Positions 19,486 through 27,664 of a DNA stretch of 64,000 nt are shown here, piece by piece. The stretch covers positions 62,001 through 126,000 of the forward strand of contig JAHBYU010000004.1 of NCBI GenBank assembly GCA_019635775.1, written 5' to 3'. The translations under genes were made by a program, and so were the position numbers. Numbering within the stretch: position 1 is the stretch's first letter; every line of letters starts with the position of its first letter. The notes beneath the pieces are model-generated. The model searched no databases, was not told the origin of the DNA, and saw only the letters and a list, made by a program, of their open reading frames with translations. Origin of the DNA: Rhizobiaceae bacterium. GTDB taxonomy: Bacteria; Pseudomonadota; Alphaproteobacteria; Rhizobiales; Rhizobiaceae.

Positions 19486-19625
19486 TTCGATGAATGTCCG
19501 ACTGCCGGAGCCCCCAAGGCGTGAAAAGTTAACCCCTTTTTCGAGACTCTATCAATTTATTTTCTCGGCTAAATGTTTCCCTTTCCGCTCCTGTTTCCTC
19601 CTCCCAAGTCAAAATACGCCGCAAG

Positions 19626-20798
19626 TCAGAGCTTCCCGGCAATTGCGTTGTCGAGCAGCGTGCGCGCGGCCTTTTTCGTGAGCTTGACCGGATTTGAGCC
19701 CGTGCTGGGGTCTTCTACGGCCATCGCGGCGATTTCGTCCTTGCGCTTGCTGTCCATCTTGAGGTCCTTGATCAGCTCTGGAAGCGTGTGAGGGACCTTG
19801 AGATCTTTCCTGAGCTTCAGGACGGCTTTGGAAAATCCGTCGAAGCCACCCTTGATACCGAGATAGGCTGCGGCGCGGGACAGTCGTTCCTCGATCGCCG
19901 GGCGGTTGAAGGTGAGCACGTAGGGCATGAACACGCCGTTAGTCATGCCGTGGTGGGTGTCATAGAAGGCGCCGATCGGGTGCGACAGGGAGTGGATGGC
20001 GCCGAGCCCCTTCTGGAAGGCCGTCGCTCCGGCGGCGGCGGCGGCCATCATGTTTGCGCGCGCCGTGATGTCTTTTCCGTCCTTCGCAGCCTTGGGCAGG
20101 TTCTCGAAGACGAGCCGCATGCCTTCCAGCGCGATGCCATCTGCCATCGGGTGGAAGCCGGGCGCGCAGTAGGCTTCCAGGCAGTGGGCGAAAGCGTCCA
20201 TGCCGGTGCCCACCGTGATGAAGGCCGGCATGCCGACGGTCAGCTCCGGGTCGGCGATGACGATCGCCGGCAGAAGCTTCGGGTGAAAGATGATCTTCTT
20301 TGTGTGCGTCGCCTCGTTGGTGAGCACGCCGGCCCGGCCGACCTCCGAGCCGGTGCCGGCGGTGGTGGGTACCGCCACGATAGGCGCGATGGCGTCGGAA
20401 TTGGCGCGCGTCCACCAGTCGCCGATATCCTCGAAGTCCCATACCGGACGGGTCTGGCCGGCCTGGAAGGCGATCAGCTTTCCGAGATCGAGCGCCGAGC
20501 CACCGCCGAAAGCGATGACGCCGTCATGCTTGCCCTTCTTGAACACGGCGACACCGGCCGTCAGGTTCGCCTCTACAGGGTTGGGCTTGACGTCCGTGAA
20601 GACGGCATAAGGTATTTTCGCATCATCCAGAACCTTCAAGGCGGAGGCCGTGGACGGCAGCTTTGCGAGGCCTGGATCGGTAACGAAGAGCGGCTTCCTG
20701 ATGCCGGCAGCGACGAGAACATCCGGCAGTTCCGCGATACGGCCAGGCCCGAAGCGGACTGTGGTCGGGTAGTTCCATTTGGAGGTCAGCGTGGTCAT
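19626..20798 (-). CDS. Iron-containing alcohol dehydrogenase
   Basis: A 390-residue group III (Fe-dependent) alcohol dehydrogenase, reducing or oxidising an aldehyde/alcohol pair with NAD(P). The cofactor site GGGSALDLGKLIAF is at about residues 98-111. The metal ligands of the family are seen as GMDAFAHCLEAYCAPGFHPMADG (about 200-222) and GAIHSLSHPIGAFYDTHHGMTNG (about 265-287). Length is standard. It starts 30 bases after the aldehyde dehydrogenase and is the last gene of the RpiR-controlled operon. The natural alcohol cannot be named. Confidence 0.92.
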   Translation of the reverse strand: MTTLTSKWNYPTTVRFGPGRIAELPDVLVAAGIRKPLFVTDPGLAKLPSTASALKVLDDAKIPYAVFTDVKPNPVEANLTAGVAVFKKGKHDGVIAFGGGSALDLGKLIAFQAGQTRPVWDFEDIGDWWTRANSDAIAPIVAVPTTAGTGSEVGRAGVLTNEATHTKKIIFHPKLLPAIVIADPELTVGMPAFITVGTGMDAFAHCLEAYCAPGFHPMADGIALEGMRLVFENLPKAAKDGKDITARANMMAAAAAGATAFQKGLGAIHSLSHPIGAFYDTHHGMTNGVFMPYVLTFNRPAIEERLSRAAAYLGIKGGFDGFSKAVLKLRKDLKVPHTLPELIKDLKMDSKRKDEIAAMAVEDPSTGSNPVKLTKKAARTLLDNAIAGKL

Positions 20799-20828
20799 GG
20801 CGATGTTCTCGGAATTTGTGGTTCAGGC

Positions 20829-22217
20829 TCAGATTTTTTCGCGCAGGTGATAGGATTTCGGCCGGGTCAGGTTGTCGTAGCCGATGGCAGAAAGCGCCGC
20901 GCCCTTTCCCGTATCCTTGACGCCGGTCCACACCAGCGCTGGATCAAGATAGTCGCAACGGTTCATGAACACGGTGCCGGTTTCCACCCGGTCGCCAACA
21001 GCGATCGCGTGCTCGGTGTCGGAGGTCCAGATCGAGGCGGTCAGTCCGTAAGGGCTGTCATTCATCAGCGCGATGGCCTCCTCGTCGTTTCTCACCTTCA
21101 TGATGCCGACGATCGGGCCGAAGCTCTCCTCGCGCATCACAGACATCTGGTGATCGACATTGGTCAGCACCTCGACAGGCAGGTATGGCGAACCCGACCT
21201 GTCGCGCTCGTCCTTCGCATTGATTTGGGCGGTGGCGCCCTTGCGCAGTGCCTCTGCCTTCTGCTCGCGTATCAGGTCGGCGAAACGCGCCTGCGCCATC
21301 GGGCCGATGACGGCGTCCTTTTCGAGCGGATTGCCGAGCGTCCAGTTCTTGCTTTCCGCAATGAAGCCGTCGACGAAGTCGTCATAGACCTTCTCATGCA
21401 CATAGATGCGCTCGATACCGCAGCAGCACTGGCCGGAATTGAAGAAGGCGCCCTCGACAAGGTTGGCCACCGCGTGATCCATTTTCGCATCGGGAAGGAC
21501 ATAGGCGGGATCCTTGCCGCCAAGTTCCAGGCCCAGGGTCATGAAGGTGCCCGCCGCCGCCTTCTCGATGGCGCGTCCGCCCGCCACCGAGCCCGTGAAG
21601 TTGACGTGATCGATCTTGCCCGACCCGAGCAGTTTCTCGGTCTGTCCGTGGTTCAGCACGATGTTCTGGAACACGCCCTTCGGCAGGCCGGCCTTCTCGA
21701 AGGCCTGCGCGAACCGTTCGCCGACCAACAAGGTCTGCGCGGCATGCTTGAGGATAACGGTTGAGCCGGCCATCAGAGCCGGGACGATGGTGTTTACCGC
21801 GGTGAGATAGGGATAGTTCCACGGCGCGATGACCATCACGACGCCAAGCGGTTCCTTCTTCACGTAGCGGCGGAATCCGTCCTTCGGGTTGGAGGCCGGG
21901 ACGGGCGCGAGCGCCTTCTCGGCGATCTCGACCATGTATTGCGTCCGTTCCTTGACGCCGCCGAATTCGCCGCCATAGCGTACCGGGCGGCCCATTTGCC
22001 AGGCGATTTCGGGCACGATCTCGTCGGACATGCCGACGAGAGCTTCGAGCATGGCGAGCATGTATTTGCCGCGCGTCGCAATCGGCACATTCGCCCAGTC
22101 GGGCTGGGCGGCCCTGGCGCGCTCGACGGCAGCGTTGACCTGGCTGTCCGTTGCGACCGGACGCTTGGCGTAGATCGAGCCGTCAATGGGGGAGGTGAGC
22201 TTTATGGTTTCAGTCAT
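20829..22217 (-). CDS. NAD(P)-dependent aldehyde dehydrogenase
   Basis: A 462-residue ALDH-superfamily enzyme oxidising an aldehyde to a carboxylate. The catalytic Glu region (TLGLELGGKDPAYVLPD, about residues 227-243) and the catalytic Cys in FFNSGQCCCGIERIYV (about 259-274) are both present. The early APWNYPYLTAVNTIVPALMAGSTVILKHA block is typical of the nucleotide-binding domain. The three successive cysteines after the GQ motif are a little unusual; only one is expected to be catalytic. It stands between the glutamine-synthetase-like ligase (67 bases) and the Fe-dependent alcohol dehydrogenase (30 bases), so it probably handles the aldehyde released or formed in the same pathway. Confidence 0.93.
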   Translation of the reverse strand: MTETIKLTSPIDGSIYAKRPVATDSQVNAAVERARAAQPDWANVPIATRGKYMLAMLEALVGMSDEIVPEIAWQMGRPVRYGGEFGGVKERTQYMVEIAEKALAPVPASNPKDGFRRYVKKEPLGVVMVIAPWNYPYLTAVNTIVPALMAGSTVILKHAAQTLLVGERFAQAFEKAGLPKGVFQNIVLNHGQTEKLLGSGKIDHVNFTGSVAGGRAIEKAAAGTFMTLGLELGGKDPAYVLPDAKMDHAVANLVEGAFFNSGQCCCGIERIYVHEKVYDDFVDGFIAESKNWTLGNPLEKDAVIGPMAQARFADLIREQKAEALRKGATAQINAKDERDRSGSPYLPVEVLTNVDHQMSVMREESFGPIVGIMKVRNDEEAIALMNDSPYGLTASIWTSDTEHAIAVGDRVETGTVFMNRCDYLDPALVWTGVKDTGKGAALSAIGYDNLTRPKSYHLREKI

Positions 22218-22284
22218 TGAGGCATTTCCCTGAACAAATTATGTCCGGCATCATGTTGCATTCGCCATGCGGGATAAGCCCCGC

Positions 22285-23655
22285 TCAATACCGCTCGAAG
22301 CCGCGATGCAGTTCCCAGTCGGTGATGCGGCGATCGTACTCGAACTGCTCCCATTTCGCGGTATGGACGTAGTGCTCGACGACCTCGTCGCCGAAGGCGG
22401 CCTTCATAATCTTGGACTTGGCGAAAATCTCGGTCGCCTCGCGCAGGGTCTTCGGAATTTCCGGCAGCTTCTGGGCGTGATAGACGTCGCCCTCGAAGGG
22501 TTTCGACAACTCCAGCTTCTCGTCGATGCCGGCAAGGCCGGCTGCAATCAGCGAAGCGAAGGCGAGATAGGGGTTGAGGTCGGCGCCGCCGATGCGGCAC
22601 TCCGTTCGGATGCCCTTGGTGCCCTCGCCGCACAGGCGGAAGCTGGCTGTGCGGTTGTCCCGGCTCCAGGCGATGCGGGTCGGCGCCCATGTCGCGACCT
22701 GGAAGCGCTTGTAGGAATTGATGTAGGGCGCAAGCATAAGCGTGAACTGGCTTGCGTATTTGAGCTGGCCGGCCACCCATGACCGCATCAGCGGCGACAT
22801 GGTGTGTTCGGCCTTGGGATCGTAGAACAGCGGTTTCTTGCCGTCAGCGCTCCATAGCGAGTTGTGGACATGGCTCGAGTTGCCTGCGAGCGAATAGTTG
22901 TACTTCGCCATGAAGGTCAGCGACTTGCCGAGACCGTGGGCGATTTCCTTGCAGCCGTTCTTGAGGATGGCGTGGCGGTCCGCCATTTCGAGCGCTTCGG
23001 TATAGCGGACGTTGATCTCCTCCTGCCCCGGTCCGGCCTCTCCCTTGGAATTCTCGACGGGGATGCCGGCTGCCTCCAGCCCGTTGCGGATGGCCCGCAT
23101 CACAGCTTCTTCCTGGGTCGTGATGCCGATCAGGTAGTCGCCGATGTAGGGTGACGCGGTCGCGACGTTCTTCCAGTTCTTGGCGCGCGCGGCGGCAAAG
23201 GATTCGTCGAAGAGATAGAATTCGAGTTCGGAGGCCATGTAGGCCATCCAGCCGCGGTCGGCGAGCCGCGCAACCTGCCGCTTCAGGATCGCGCGCGGTG
23301 AATGCGGCACGTCATCATGGCTGTGATGGTCGAGCAGGTCGCACAGCACGAGCGCGGTCTTCTCGAGCCACGGGATATGGCGGAGCGTCGTCAGATCCGG
23401 TTTGAAGACAAAGTCTCCATAGCCCTTTTCCCAGTTGGCTGCCTTGTATCCGGGCACGACCTCCATATCGACATCAACGGTGAGCAGATAGTTGCAGCCG
23501 TGCGTCTCGCCATAGCCCGACTCCACGAAGTATCTTGCCAGGAAGCGCTTGCCGACGAGGCGGCCTTGCATGTCGACGGCGCAGGCAAGCACCGTATCGA
23601 TCTCGCCGCCTGCGACGGCCTTCTTCAACTGCTCGAAAGAGAGATTTCCGGCCAT
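22285..23655 (-). CDS. Glutamine-synthetase-family ligase (gamma-glutamylamine synthetase-like)
   Basis: A 456-residue ATP-grasp-like glutamine synthetase fold protein. Visible are the N-terminal beta-grasp part (VDMQGRLVGKRF), the metal/ATP motif ELEFYLFDESF, the GQEEINVRY segment and the Glu-binding GNSSHVHNSLW. Its short length and divergent sequence point to gamma-glutamylpolyamine or gamma-glutamylamide synthetases (PuuA-like or GlnT-like) rather than to true GlnA. I start it at ATG 23655 (MAGNLSFEQL), 6-8 bases after AAGGAC. A GTG at 23727 (after GGAGGG) would add 24 residues, but that segment overlaps a strong inverted repeat. Its neighbours (TRAP importer, ALDH, ADH, FGase-like) suggest that it activates an imported amine with glutamate. 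Confidence 0.85.
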   Translation of the reverse strand: MAGNLSFEQLKKAVAGGEIDTVLACAVDMQGRLVGKRFLARYFVESGYGETHGCNYLLTVDVDMEVVPGYKAANWEKGYGDFVFKPDLTTLRHIPWLEKTALVLCDLLDHHSHDDVPHSPRAILKRQVARLADRGWMAYMASELEFYLFDESFAAARAKNWKNVATASPYIGDYLIGITTQEEAVMRAIRNGLEAAGIPVENSKGEAGPGQEEINVRYTEALEMADRHAILKNGCKEIAHGLGKSLTFMAKYNYSLAGNSSHVHNSLWSADGKKPLFYDPKAEHTMSPLMRSWVAGQLKYASQFTLMLAPYINSYKRFQVATWAPTRIAWSRDNRTASFRLCGEGTKGIRTECRIGGADLNPYLAFASLIAAGLAGIDEKLELSKPFEGDVYHAQKLPEIPKTLREATEIFAKSKIMKAAFGDEVVEHYVHTAKWEQFEYDRRITDWELHRGFERY

Positions 23656-23714
23656 CGTACCGTCCTTTGCCGCGTAAAGTTCGCGGTCCTTCATCATGTC
23701 GTCAATATAGAGTT

Positions 23715-23739
23715 GGAGGGTCGGCACAGCCGACCCTCC
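23715..23739 (-). other. Perfect 10-bp inverted repeat between dctP and the GS-like gene
   Basis: Arms GGAGGGTCGG and CCGACCCTCC around a five-base loop, beginning 7 bases after the TRAP binding-protein stop. There is no U-run, so it is more likely a 3' stabiliser, processing site or partial terminator than a full stop. It overlaps the alternative start of the ligase gene, which is one reason to prefer the downstream ATG. Confidence 0.6.
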
Positions 23740-23746
23740 GCAATCG

Positions 23747-24811
23747 TCAGCCCTGCGTGTAGACGCCGCCGGCCTTCTTCAGGATTTCGTTGTATTCCTT
23801 GAAGATACCGACGACCTTCGCGCGGGTTTCGCTTTCAGCCGCTATCTCATCCCAGAACTTGAGCGCCGCCGCCTCGACTTCGGCCCACTCGGCGGCGGGA
23901 ATCGTTGTCAGCTTCAGCTTGTCGCCGGTTGCACGCAGCTTGGCCTCGCCGCCCCAATACCACTGGTTGCGATAGGTGTGGCCAGCATCCACGCTGGCGA
24001 GCCAGAGCTTCTGCAGATGCTCTGGGGTGTCGGCCCACTTCTTCTCGTTGACGAACCAGGAACCGATCCAGGCGCCGGAGATGTTGTTGGTGGTGAAGTG
24101 GTCGGTGACGTCTGCCCAGCCAACGGTATAGTCTTCGGTGATGCCCGACCAAGACATGCCGTCGAGTTCGCCGGTCTGCACGGCAACCTGCACGTCTTCG
24201 TAGGGCAGCGAAACCGGCACAACGCCAAACTGCTGGAGGAAGCGGCCGGCCGTCGGGAAGGTGTAGAGGCGCAGTCCCTGCAGGTCCGAAAGGCTGTTGA
24301 GGGCCTTCTTGGTGTTGAAGTGGCATGGGTCCTGGCCTGCAGCCGAAATCCAGACGACGCCGCCAGCCTTTGCGTATGCATCCCGCCAAATGTCCGCCAG
24401 CCCGTACTGGTTGAACAGCACGGGCACATCGAGGATGTGCTTGGTGGCGAAGGGGAAGTAGCCTCCGAACACAGAGATATCGACCGGGGCAGCCATCGAG
24501 TCGTCATCGGAATGAACCGCGTCGATCGTCCCCGCCTGCATGGCGCGGAAAAGCTCGCCCGTCGGGACCAGCTGATCGGCATAGTAAAGTTCGATCTCCA
24601 TCTCGCCCTTGGCGGCCGCGTTGAACATGTCCACCGCGGGCTTCGTGACGTGCGGGCCGAGTGCGGCGCCCGCATATGTCTGAAGGCGCCACTTGATCGG
24701 GGCCTGAGCGATGACCGCCGGCGCGGAGAGCGCGGTGGCGCTGGCGGCGCCTGCGGTGACAAGACCGGCGCGCTTCAGGAAGTTGCGTCTGTTGTGTACT
24801 TTACTGGTCAT
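23747..24811 (-). CDS. dctP: TRAP transporter substrate-binding protein DctP
   Basis: A 354-residue periplasmic protein beginning with a twin-arginine signal (HNRRNFLKRAG, then a hydrophobic core and cleavage near APAVIAQA). It starts at ATG 24811 with GAGGGAAGCA in front. The mature protein shows DctP-family landmarks: WRLQTYAGAALGPHVTKPAVDMFNAAAKGEMEI, GTIDAVHSDDDSMAAPV, GLRLYTFPTAGRFLQQFGVVPVSLPYEDVQVAVQTGELDGMSWSGI. The Tat signal implies export in a folded state. The subgroup resembles the mannitol/chloroaromatic class, which binds carboxylates, but the ligand is unknown. The gene stands 26 bases downstream of dctM. Confidence 0.93.
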   Translation of the reverse strand: MTSKVHNRRNFLKRAGLVTAGAASATALSAPAVIAQAPIKWRLQTYAGAALGPHVTKPAVDMFNAAAKGEMEIELYYADQLVPTGELFRAMQAGTIDAVHSDDDSMAAPVDISVFGGYFPFATKHILDVPVLFNQYGLADIWRDAYAKAGGVVWISAAGQDPCHFNTKKALNSLSDLQGLRLYTFPTAGRFLQQFGVVPVSLPYEDVQVAVQTGELDGMSWSGITEDYTVGWADVTDHFTTNNISGAWIGSWFVNEKKWADTPEHLQKLWLASVDAGHTYRNQWYWGGEAKLRATGDKLKLTTIPAAEWAEVEAAALKFWDEIAAESETRAKVVGIFKEYNEILKKAGGVYTQG

Positions 24812-24837
24812 TGCTTCCCTCTTTGAGATTGTTGCTC

Positions 24838-26163
24838 TTACTTCGAATAGACGTAATTCGGCAGCCACGTCGCGATACCGGGAAATATACCGATTATGAG
24901 CAGCGTGAGTACCATGATCCCCACAAACGGTCCTACAGACCGGTATATGTCGGGCAGTGTGACCTCAGGCGGGGCCATGGCCCGCATGAGGAACAGGTTG
25001 TAGCCGAAGGGCGGCGTCAGATAGGCGATCTGGCAGGTGATTGTATAAAGCACTCCGTACCAGACGAGATCGAAGCCGAGCGCGCCGGCAAGCGGGATGA
25101 ACAGAGGCGCGACGATCACCAGCATGGCCGTGTCGTCAAGGAATATGCCGAGGAGGAGGAAGGTCAGCTGCATCAGCACAAGGACCATCCAGGGCTCAAG
25201 GCCCCATTCGCCGAGGAAAAGCTGCTCGATGGACTTGACCGCGCCCAGCCCGTCAAAAACGGCGCCAAAGCATAGGGCAGCGGTGATGATCCAGAAGAAC
25301 ATGCAGGAAATACCGAGCGTCTTGCGCGTCGTGTCGTGCAGCACCTTGAACGACAGGCCACCGCGTGCCCAGGCCGCTATTACCGCGGAGACCGCACCGA
25401 CCGCCGAGCTCTCCACGAGGCTTGTTACACCTGTCAGGAAAAGTCCGGTCATGGCGACAAAGATCGTCAGCGGAACGAGACCCGCGCGGCCGAGCCTCAA
25501 CTTGTCGGCAAAGCTGTACTGCTCACGCTCCTCCTTCGGCAGCGGCGGGCCGAGATTTGGCTGCAGCCAGCAACGGATCACGACATAGAGCACGAAAAGC
25601 GTCGCCATCAGCAGACCTGGGAACACACCGGCCATCCAGAGATTGCCGACAGGCTGCCGCGCGATCATGCCATAAAGCACGAGCACGACGGACGGCGGGA
25701 TTAGGATTCCGAGCGTCGAGCCGGCCTGTATGACACCCGTCACCATCACCTTGTCGTAGCCGCGCCGCAACAGTTCGGGCAGCGCGATGGTGGCGCCCAC
25801 GGCCATTCCTGCAACCGAAAGCCCGTTGATGGCGGAAATGATGACCATCATGAAGATGGTGCCGATCGCCAGCCCACCTCTTACAGGCCCCATCCAGACA
25901 TGAAACATCTTGTAGAGATCGTCGGCAATGCGCGATTCCGCGAGCATGAAGCCCATGAAGACAAAGAGCGGCAAGGTCAGAAGCGGGTACCACTTCATGA
26001 GCTTCATGAGCGCGGCAAAGGACATTTCCGCGCCGCCTTCGCCCCACAGCAGCAACGCCATGAACGCGCCGACAAAACCGATGACGGCGAAGACGCGCTG
26101 CCCCGTGATGAGCAGCAGCATCATGCCGGAGAACATCAGAAGTGCGATGATCTCGTAGCTCAT
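24838..26163 (-). CDS. dctM: TRAP transporter large permease DctM
   Basis: A 441-residue membrane protein with about 12 helices starting MSYEIIALLMFSGMMLLLITGQRVFAVIG. Conserved blocks include PLFVFMGFMLAES, INGLSVAGMAVGATIALPELLRRGYDK and GILIPPSVVLVLYGMIARQPVGNLWMAGVFPGLLMA, the latter typical of DctM. The C-terminal PFGYNLFLMRAM is the usual ending. The start at 26163 overlaps the dctQ stop by 4 bases. With DctQ and DctP it forms a sodium-driven tripartite ATP-independent uptake system, usually for a carboxylate or sulfonate. Confidence 0.95.
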   Translation of the reverse strand: MSYEIIALLMFSGMMLLLITGQRVFAVIGFVGAFMALLLWGEGGAEMSFAALMKLMKWYPLLTLPLFVFMGFMLAESRIADDLYKMFHVWMGPVRGGLAIGTIFMMVIISAINGLSVAGMAVGATIALPELLRRGYDKVMVTGVIQAGSTLGILIPPSVVLVLYGMIARQPVGNLWMAGVFPGLLMATLFVLYVVIRCWLQPNLGPPLPKEEREQYSFADKLRLGRAGLVPLTIFVAMTGLFLTGVTSLVESSAVGAVSAVIAAWARGGLSFKVLHDTTRKTLGISCMFFWIITAALCFGAVFDGLGAVKSIEQLFLGEWGLEPWMVLVLMQLTFLLLGIFLDDTAMLVIVAPLFIPLAGALGFDLVWYGVLYTITCQIAYLTPPFGYNLFLMRAMAPPEVTLPDIYRSVGPFVGIMVLTLLIIGIFPGIATWLPNYVYSK

Positions 26164-26669
26164 GTAATCGGCTCCCCGCGAACCTTGGCGAGATCCTTGA
26201 ACCAGATCGAGATCGCCTGGAGCAACGTCAGGAAGATGCCGATATTGATCACCACCTTGACCGGCCACATGTATGGCCGCCATGCCGAGAAAGCCCTTTC
26301 CCAGTACTGGAAGGAATAAATCAGCGAAGCGATGCCGCCGAACTGCAGCAGTATAAGGAAGAAGATCAGCGCAAGGCCGGTGACGAGATCGACCTGCGCC
26401 CTGCGCCGTATCGGCCAGCCGGCATAGAGCAGGTCCATGCGTACATGCTCATCTTCGCGCAGTGAGTATGCGCCACCGAGTGTAAAGTAGGCGACCATGA
26501 CGAACTGGGCCATCTCGACCGTCCATAGCGACGGCAGGAAGAAGACCTTCGTGATGGTCGCGTAGGTCAGGACCGCGATCATCACGAAGATCAGATACAT
26601 GGAGAACAGGCCGAAGTACCAGCTCCACCGGTCGACGAACCTGACATAGGTCTTGATGGCCTCAGGCAC
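26160..26669 (-). CDS. dctQ: TRAP transporter small permease DctQ
   Basis: A 169-residue four-helix membrane protein (segments near residues 20-41, 52-72, 95-115, 135-155). The DctQ landmark EMAQFVMVAYFTLGGAYSLREDEHVRMDLLYAGWP appears at about residues 51-85. Its first 8 bases overlap the stop of the FGase-like gene. It pairs with DctM. Confidence 0.92.
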   Translation of the reverse strand: MPEAIKTYVRFVDRWSWYFGLFSMYLIFVMIAVLTYATITKVFFLPSLWTVEMAQFVMVAYFTLGGAYSLREDEHVRMDLLYAGWPIRRRAQVDLVTGLALIFFLILLQFGGIASLIYSFQYWERAFSAWRPYMWPVKVVINIGIFLTLLQAISIWFKDLAKVRGEPIT

Positions 26670-27492
26670 GCGTTTGGTTTCCCTTTGGCTTGATCGTCAT
26701 TCCCGTCTCCCGAACGATGCCCTGTACGTCGATTCCAGAAAGAATATTGGCCAGTCGTTCGGCCCATGCCTGCTGGCCGGTCTCCCCTGCAATCTCGTCG
26801 TTTCGAATTTCGATCATGGCGCAGGGCATCCCACGCGAACGTGCGTGTCGTTCGAGCGTGAAATAGACCCGGTCGGCCGGAGAATAGGGCTGATTGTCGC
26901 CAATGGTGAAGGTTCCCTGCCTGGAAAGCGCGGCGATCAAAGGTGCCGAGAGGCGCTCGTCGTCATCGTGCAGGATGCCGATTTCCCAGGGACGCGACAC
27001 GCCCTTGTAGACTGGGTTGAATGAATGGATCGAGATCAGCCTTGTGTCGCGACCGGCAGCCAGACGTTCCCCGATCACGTCATCGATGGCGTCGTGGAAA
27101 GGTCGCCATGACAGCGCGATACGCTGTTCGCGCTCCTTGTCCGAAACGGCGTTGTTTCCCGGTATCGTCGTTGTTTCGCTGACCGGCGGGATCAGATCGG
27201 GCGCATCGAGTGGCCTGTTGCAGTCTATGGCGAGGCGCGAAACGCCTGCCTGCACAAGTGCGGCGTCGAGCAGGCCTGACAGCTTCGAGGCTACGGGAAG
27301 CGCGCCTGGATCCCAGGCTATGTGCCGCGACATGTCGGACGCCGGCAGGCCGAGCGTGCCGTATCCGGGAGGCAGCCAGTTGGACGCGTGGTCGCAGACG
27401 AAAACATAGGGTGAAGAGCCGGTACGGTTCGTGATCCGAACCTGCCCGGCTTCGACAATCTCCATATTGGGAGCCGTATACTCGGTCTGCAT
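26662..27492 (-). CDS. N-formylglutamate amidohydrolase (FGase) family protein, operon copy
   Basis: A 276-residue protein of the FGase family (PF05013). FGases hydrolyse N-formyl-L-glutamate at the end of histidine catabolism. Family markers are FVCDHASNWLPPG (about 28-40), IDCNRPLDAPDLIPPVSETTTIPGN and ISIHSFNPVYKG, plus CAMIEIRNDEI near the C-terminus. The ATG at 27492 follows GAGGGGAC. No hut gene is near, while the operon carries a TRAP importer, a glutamine-synthetase-like ligase and two dehydrogenases. Here it probably cleaves a glutamyl or formyl amide formed in that pathway, an inference from context. A second FGase gene lies at 47517. Confidence 0.88.
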   Translation of the reverse strand: MQTEYTAPNMEIVEAGQVRITNRTGSSPYVFVCDHASNWLPPGYGTLGLPASDMSRHIAWDPGALPVASKLSGLLDAALVQAGVSRLAIDCNRPLDAPDLIPPVSETTTIPGNNAVSDKEREQRIALSWRPFHDAIDDVIGERLAAGRDTRLISIHSFNPVYKGVSRPWEIGILHDDDERLSAPLIAALSRQGTFTIGDNQPYSPADRVYFTLERHARSRGMPCAMIEIRNDEIAGETGQQAWAERLANILSGIDVQGIVRETGMTIKPKGNQTRA

Positions 27493-27510
27493 CAGTCCCC
27501 TCGACGCGCT

Positions 27511-27584
27511 GTACCTTATGGTACGATTTTTCTTGGAATGCGCTCTCATGGATGATTTCATACAGCTTTGACTGCTTTGTCAAA
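27511..27584. promoter_or_regulatory. Candidate operators in the FGase/RpiR divergent intergenic region
   Basis: Two dyads lie between the divergent genes: GTACC-TTAT-GGTAC (27511-27524) and TTTGAC-N6-GTCAAA (27567-27584). RpiR-type regulators bind palindromic sites between themselves and their target genes. The second dyad is too widely spaced to be an FNR box (N6 rather than N4), so I regard it as a likely site for the adjacent RpiR protein. Confidence 0.5.
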
Positions 27585-27664
27585 CTTGTTCTGCCAAAGC
27601 GCACAAGGTGTCGACCTGCCGGAACGTTGGACGATGCGGGCAAGCTAACTGGTGGAGGGCGTCA

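Noticed and set aside
27567-27584. TTTGAC-N6-GTCAAA as an FNR/FixK box
   Set aside because: FNR boxes have a four-base spacer and this one has six; it is better as a possible RpiR operator.
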